This document shows positions 6,969 through 9,712 of a stretch of DNA of 9,712 nt, piece after piece. The notes under the pieces are model-generated. The model was not told the origin of the DNA and did not search any database. It was given only the letters and a program-made list of their open reading frames with translations. A program made the translations under genes and the position numbers. Within the stretch, counting starts at the first letter, position 1, and the number at the start of each line of letters is the position of its first letter. The DNA is taken from positions 1 through 9,712 of the forward strand of contig VBGS01000183.1 in assembly GCA_005889445.1 (NCBI GenBank), given 5' to 3'. Source of the stretch: Chloroflexota bacterium (GTDB taxonomy: Bacteria; Chloroflexota; Limnocylindria; P2-11E).

Positions 6969-6987
6969 ACTGTATGCCGCCTAGGCT
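6969..6987. promoter_or_regulatory. Back-to-back -10 elements in the msrA / yjbR-like divergent gap
   Basis: The 34-bp gap between the two GTG starts holds TACAGT on the minus strand (6974 to 6969), 9 bases from the msrA start, and TAGGCT on the plus strand (6982-6987), exactly six bases (TATTCC) from the GTG at 6994. Both fit TAnnnT. Neither start has a clear ribosome-binding sequence, so short-leader or leaderless transcription is inferred. No convincing -35 is seen. Confidence 0.45.
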
Positions 6988-6993
6988 TATTCC

Positions 6994-7389
6994 GTGCCGA
7001 GCGCGAAGGCGATCCGCGACCAGCTTCGCGCGCACGCGCTCAAGCATCCGGAGGCATGGTCCGACGAGCCGTGGCCCGGTGATCACGTCGCCAAAGTTGG
7101 GAAGAAGATCTTCGCGTTCCTCGGCGGCGAGGGACCCGACGTTTCGGTCGGAGTGAAGCTGCCGCGCTCGCTCCTATTCGCGCGGACCCAGTCGTTCGTG
7201 ACGAAGATGGGCTACGGAATGGACAAGTCCGGATGGGTCATCGCGCGCTTCGGCAAGAGCGAGGACGTGCCCGTCGCGCTGCTCAAGTCGTGGATCGATG
7301 AGAGCTACGAGACGGTCGCGGCGACGGCGCTGCCGAAGCGCGCCCGGGCGACGAAGCCGACGGTCCCGACGAAGCGTCGAGCAACGTGA
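6994..7389 (+). CDS. YjbR/MmcQ-family protein
   Basis: The protein has 131 residues. The pattern fits the MmcQ/YjbR (CyaY-like fold) family: LRAHALKHPEAWSDEPWPGD near the start, HVAKVGKKIFAFLGG, VSVGVKLPRSLLFARTQSFV, GYGMDKSGWVIARFGKSEDV and VALLKSWIDESYETVAATAL. A basic, disordered tail (RARATKPTVPTKRRAT) could bind nucleic acid. The family is annotated as DNA-binding from structure, and its cellular role is unclear. The start GTG at 6994 is supported by the leaderless-type hexamer upstream. Its stop overlaps the next start (GTGA at 7386-7389), so the metallo-beta-lactamase-like gene is translationally coupled. The protein appears complete. Confidence 0.85.
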   Translation: MPSAKAIRDQLRAHALKHPEAWSDEPWPGDHVAKVGKKIFAFLGGEGPDVSVGVKLPRSLLFARTQSFVTKMGYGMDKSGWVIARFGKSEDVPVALLKSWIDESYETVAATALPKRARATKPTVPTKRRAT

Positions 7390-8019
7390 AGCTCGCGCCG
7401 GGCGTGCACCGCATCGGCACCGGCCTCATCAACGCGTATCTGCTCGAGGAATCCGGCGAGGTAACGATCATCGACGCCGGGGTCTCTGGATATTGGGATG
7501 ACCTGCCCCGCGAGCTCGCGTCCATGGGGCGCTCGCTCGCCAACGTCCGGGCGCTCGTGCTCACTCACGCGCATACCGATCACCTCGGGTTCGCCGAGCG
7601 TCGCCGGGAAGACCCGGCCGATCCCGCTGGCGCGGTTTCTCCTCTTCGCGATCATGCACGGCGGCCTTCGCACGACGCCGCTGAAAGAGGTCGCGACGTT
7701 CGGCGATGGCGCGACGCTCGATGTGCCCGGCTCGCCCCGGGTCATCCATCTTCCCGGCCACAGCGAGGGAAGCGCGGCGCTTCACTGCCCGTCGCTCGAC
7801 ACGATCTTCGTCGGCGACGCGTTCGCGACCCTGAGCGTGAATTCGGGACGGACCGGGCCGCAGATCGCGCCCTTCACCTCGGACGTTTCCCTCGCGCGCG
7901 CGTCGCTCGCGAAGCTCCGTTCGATCGAGGCCGGGCTCGCCCTTCCCGGGCACGGTGAGCCTTGGACCGGTGGCATCGCGGAGGCGCTTCGGCGTATCGA
8001 GGCGACGCCGTTTCCGTAG
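7386..8019 (+). pseudogene. Metallo-beta-lactamase-fold hydrolase with internal frameshifting deletion
   Basis: The first frame from GTG 7386 gives MKLAPGVHRIGTGLINAYLL, VTIIDAGVSGY and the metal site THAHTDHLGFAER (HxHxDH at 61-66). At about 7601-7617 homology leaves this frame. It resumes one frame over as RPIPLARFLLFAIMHGGLRT, then EVATFGDGATLDVPGSP, HLPGHSEGSAAL (His ligand), FVGDAF (bridging Asp), GRTGPQIAPFTSD and LPGHGEPWTGG (last His), ending at 8017-8019. About 30-40 residues between the first metal motif and the next helix appear to be missing. All recognisable metal ligands survive on either side, but no single frame encodes them together (634 bases, 1 modulo 3). Intact relatives are Zn/Fe hydrolases of the glyoxalase II or lactonase type; the substrate is unknown. 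The start overlaps the yjbR-like stop. Confidence 0.85.
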
Positions 8020-8080
8020 CGACGCCCGATCACATTGCAAACCCCCCGACCGGTGGCTCCTCGCGACATCAACTCGCTGC

Positions 8081-8086
8081 TACCGT
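8081..8086 (+). promoter_or_regulatory. -10 hexamer for leaderless start at 8093
   Basis: TACCGT is followed by exactly six bases (GGACGG) and an ATG, the same geometry as at 2082-2087 and 6982-6987. There is no good -35. It supports 8093 as the start of the downstream gene. Confidence 0.45.
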
Positions 8087-8092
8087 GGACGG

Positions 8093-8524
8093 ATGGTCGG
8101 CGTTTACCTTTCGTTCGCGACGGCACGCGAGCCCATGGACCCGATGGGCCCGTACGACGAGATCGTCGTTCGCGGTGCCCGGGTCGTCGGCGAGACCTCT
8201 GGCCTCGGACAAGTCATCGCGGTTCGCGGCTCGAAGGGCGAATGGCTGGACGCGGAGGGAACGAGTCCGAGCGGAATCCTCGCCGATCCCAATGCTGGTC
8301 TCGAGGTACGCGCCGAACCGGGTGTCATCGTTCGCTTCCTCACCGACGACGTCGAGGGCTTGGCGGTCGTGCCGGAGATCGGACCGTTCGCCCTGATCGA
8401 GGTCGAGACCCACACGGTGCGGGCCGACCGCAAGACGCTCGCTGTACGCCTCGGCCGGGCCGCACCGTGGCAGCTCACCGATGCGGCCGGTCCCGGGAGC
8501 CAAGCGTGTGGGTGGATCGTGTGA
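8093..8524 (+). CDS. Protein of unknown function, beta-rich, 143 residues
   Basis: I do not recognise this family. The sequence is acidic and valine/glycine-rich with alternating hydrophobic residues (EIVVRGARVVGETSGLGQVI, FALIEVETHTVRA), suggesting a small beta-barrel or sandwich. There is no signal peptide and no long hydrophobic segment, so a cytoplasmic location is likely. The start ATG 8093 is favoured by the TACCGT-N6 element. A second ATG at 8135 (MDPMGPYDE) is possible and would give a 129-residue product. The 73-bp gap from the broken hydrolase holds no other recognisable element. Its TGA overlaps the GTG of the next gene (8521-8524), so the two are coupled and may work together. Confidence 0.65.
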   Translation: MVGVYLSFATAREPMDPMGPYDEIVVRGARVVGETSGLGQVIAVRGSKGEWLDAEGTSPSGILADPNAGLEVRAEPGVIVRFLTDDVEGLAVVPEIGPFALIEVETHTVRADRKTLAVRLGRAAPWQLTDAAGPGSQACGWIV

Positions 8525-8958
8525 AGCAGGACCGCGAGATCTACATCTCGCGTCCTGACGGCCCGAGGAAGCGCAAGACGGGGACGCGCTTCTGGGCGCT
8601 TGGCGCCGTTCTGGGCGCGTTCGTGGCACTCGCGTTCTTCGTCATCGGCACGCCGGCGTTCCTGGTCTTGCTGCTCGCGCTTGTCGCCTCACTTCGTAAC
8701 CGCTTCGCGTTGCCGTCGCTCTCGGGGGTCTCCGTCGGCGCGGGCCTGGCGACGTATGGGGTCCTCGCCCAAGCAGCTTCGCGCTGCGCGACGGAGAACG
8801 AGGTGCGTCCAGGACTCACCGCATCGTGTACGGCCCCGGATAGCTCGACGCTGATCTTTCTGGCAGCGATCGCGATCGTCCTCGGTGTCGCACTTGGCCT
8901 CATCGCAAAAGGCCGCGTCGTGCCCGAGGCGGAGCGGAGCCGCACCGCTCGGATTTAA
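8521..8958 (+). CDS. Small multi-pass membrane protein of unknown function
   Basis: The protein has 145 residues. The N-terminus is basic and cytoplasmic-looking (SRPDGPRKRKTGTRF). A long hydrophobic stretch at about 24-58 could hold one long or two short helices. Further helices are at about 68-86 and 109-129, and the C-terminus is charged (VVPEAERSRTARI). The loop between the last two helices contains Cys89 and Cys103, which could form a disulfide if extracytoplasmic. The start GTG 8521 overlaps the previous stop, indicating translational coupling with the unknown 143-residue protein. No family motif is recognised, and there is no obvious terminator after it. Confidence 0.7.
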   Translation: MKQDREIYISRPDGPRKRKTGTRFWALGAVLGAFVALAFFVIGTPAFLVLLLALVASLRNRFALPSLSGVSVGAGLATYGVLAQAASRCATENEVRPGLTASCTAPDSSTLIFLAAIAIVLGVALGLIAKGRVVPEAERSRTARI

Positions 8959-8993
8959 GAAACCCGACAACATATCGAGTATCCATATGCTCC

Positions 8994-9022
8994 TTGACGT
9001 TTACCGATATGGTGCATATCGT
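8994..9022 (+). promoter_or_regulatory. Sigma-A-type promoter TTGACG-N17-TATCGT
   Basis: TTGACG at 8994-8999 is separated by 17 bases from TATCGT at 9017-9022, close to the housekeeping consensus. It is the best-formed promoter in the window. The start codon of the DUF2975 gene lies 30 bases beyond, with AGGGAG (9043-9048) four bases before it. Confidence 0.65.
9005..9021. promoter_or_regulatory. Palindromic operator CGATATG-gtg-CATATCG
   Basis: A perfect 7-bp inverted repeat with a 3-bp centre covers the spacer and most of the -10 element of the promoter above. Binding there would block RNA polymerase. A further CATATCG (8971-8977) and a CATATG (8984-8989) lie upstream, giving a possible second, weaker site. 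The natural candidate binder is the small XRE regulator encoded at the end of the window; this is inference from context. Confidence 0.5.
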
Positions 9023-9052
9023 TCCTCGATAACAACTGGGTGAGGGAGCGAC

Positions 9053-9577
9053 GTGGTTAAAACGCAGGCCTTTCCGTCGGCTTTGTCAGCGACTCGCATG
9101 GCTGTTCGGGCGCTAATCCTTGGCAATCTGCTGTTCGGGGGTCTCGTTCTCGCGCTGCTCATCGCGAGCCTGATCGCCGAGGACTGGGTCTTCACGGCTC
9201 TCGGCGTGCGCCCTGATGGCCGCGCGACGGTGATCTTCTGGGGGCGCATCGTGATGGTGATCGGAATCGGCTCGGTTCCTTTCACGCACGTGGTCCTCAC
9301 GCGGCTGTTGGCGATCGTCGAGACCGTGAGGCTCGGTGAGCCATTCGGGAGTGGGAACGCTGCGCGCCTGAAGACCATGGCCTGGGCGCTCTTGGGGCTC
9401 GAGCTGTTGCATTTGGCCGTTGGGGCGGTTGCCGTCGGCGGCCTGTCGAATACGCAGCTGGACCTTGAGTGGAGCTTTTCCATCACCCGTTGGCTCGCGG
9501 TACTGCTTCTGTTCGTGCTAGCCCAAGTCTTCGAGGACGGGGCGCGCATGCACGATGACCTGAAAGGGACGGTCTGA
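9053..9577 (+). CDS. DUF2975-like four-helix membrane protein
   Basis: The protein has 174 residues with about four membrane segments: about 18-42 (ILGNLLFGGLVLALLIASLI), about 60-83 (VIFWGRIVMVIGIGSVPFTH), about 108-130 and about 144-160. The loop after segment 2 has LLAIVETVRLGEPFGSGNAA, matching the conserved V-x-x-G-x-PF-x-x-x-N-A pattern of DUF2975 proteins. VFEDGARMHDDLKGTV ends the protein, matching the usual F-x-x-G-x-x-L/M-x-x-D tail. The biochemical role of the family is unknown. Members are commonly paired with a small XRE/YozG-type regulator, as here, where the HTH gene starts 2 bases after the stop. The start GTG 9053 is supported by the ribosome site. Expression is probably controlled by the palindromic promoter upstream. 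Confidence 0.82.
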   Translation: MVKTQAFPSALSATRMAVRALILGNLLFGGLVLALLIASLIAEDWVFTALGVRPDGRATVIFWGRIVMVIGIGSVPFTHVVLTRLLAIVETVRLGEPFGSGNAARLKTMAWALLGLELLHLAVGAVAVGGLSNTQLDLEWSFSITRWLAVLLLFVLAQVFEDGARMHDDLKGTV

Positions 9578-9579
9578 TC

Positions 9580-9712
9580 GTGGCCATCGTCGTAAGACTC
9601 GACGACGTACTTCATGAGCGGAGGATGACGCTCACCGAGCTCGCCGATAAGATCGGGATGACCCTGGCCAACCTATCGATCCTCAAGACCGGCAAGGCGC
9701 GCGCAGTGCGCT
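9580..9712 (+). CDS. Small XRE/HTH_26 (YozG-like) regulator, N-terminal part
   Basis: The 44 visible codons begin MAIVVRLDDVLHERRMTLTE (GTG start) and contain a complete Cro/CI-type helix-turn-helix: LTELADKIG (helix 2), MTLANLSILKTGKARAVR (turn and recognition helix). The family is about 65-75 residues, so most of the DNA-binding part is present and the end lies beyond the right edge. It follows the DUF2975 gene with a 2-base gap, so the two form one transcription unit. It is the likely ligand of the palindrome at 9005-9021, giving autoregulation; this is inferred. Confidence 0.85.
   Translation, partial: MAIVVRLDDVLHERRMTLTELADKIGMTLANLSILKTGKARAVR

Noticed and set aside
1..9712. Mobile elements, CRISPR arrays, tRNA or rRNA genes
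   Set aside because: No transposase or integrase motif, spaced direct-repeat array, terminal repeat pair or RNA-gene signature was seen on either strand by reading.

Overview
This is a high-GC bacterial window. About ten intact or near-intact genes and three broken ones are packed on both strands with short gaps and several 4-bp GTGA start/stop overlaps. Many starts are GTG. The gene set (an MprAB-like two-component pair, an F420-type LLM oxidoreductase, a YjbR/MmcQ protein, a short-repeat secreted protein, leaderless-looking promoters) suggests Chloroflexota or Actinomycetota. I cannot place it more finely by eye.

Layout. 1-2075 (minus): response regulator, then sensor kinase (GTGA overlap), then the N-terminus of an NAD-type malic enzyme that runs off the left edge. 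2076-2210: divergent control region with repeated TGAGAAA-like boxes. 2211-2921 (plus): exported protein with two copies of a helical module, closed by a strong hairpin terminator. 2986-3243 (plus): possible small membrane-anchored protein with a damaged start. 3251-3940 (minus): isochorismatase-fold lipoprotein lacking the catalytic cysteine. 3969-5460 (plus): broken ThDP-dependent (acetolactate-synthase-like) gene, meeting tail to tail at a shared CTAG with the LLM flavin/F420 oxidoreductase (5457-6329, minus), which lies downstream of msrA (6360-6959, minus). 6994-8019 (plus): YjbR-like gene coupled by a GTGA overlap to a broken metallo-beta-lactamase-fold gene. 8093-8958 (plus): unknown soluble protein coupled to a small membrane protein. 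8994-9712 (plus): promoter with a palindromic operator, a DUF2975-type membrane protein, and the start of a small XRE/HTH_26 regulator cut by the right edge.

The most unusual feature is damage. Three unrelated genes (response regulator, ThDP enzyme, metallo-beta-lactamase-like protein) each read perfectly in one frame, lose an internal block of very roughly 30-50 codons, and resume perfectly in another frame. In all three the surviving length is 1 modulo 3, so each missing block is 2 modulo 3. Each join lies on a short perfect hairpin. A fourth, smaller frame problem lies at the start of the 2986-3243 ORF. This is either an assembly or amplification artefact or a real cluster of lesions. It decides how the window should be annotated, because naive calling yields false fused or runaway proteins.

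Regulation can be read directly in places. Three starts have a TAnnnT hexamer exactly six bases upstream, the spacing of leaderless transcripts. The two-component operon and the repeat protein share an intergenic region carrying probable OmpR-family sites. The DUF2975/XRE pair has a near-canonical promoter overlapped by a CGATATG-gtg-CATATCG palindrome.
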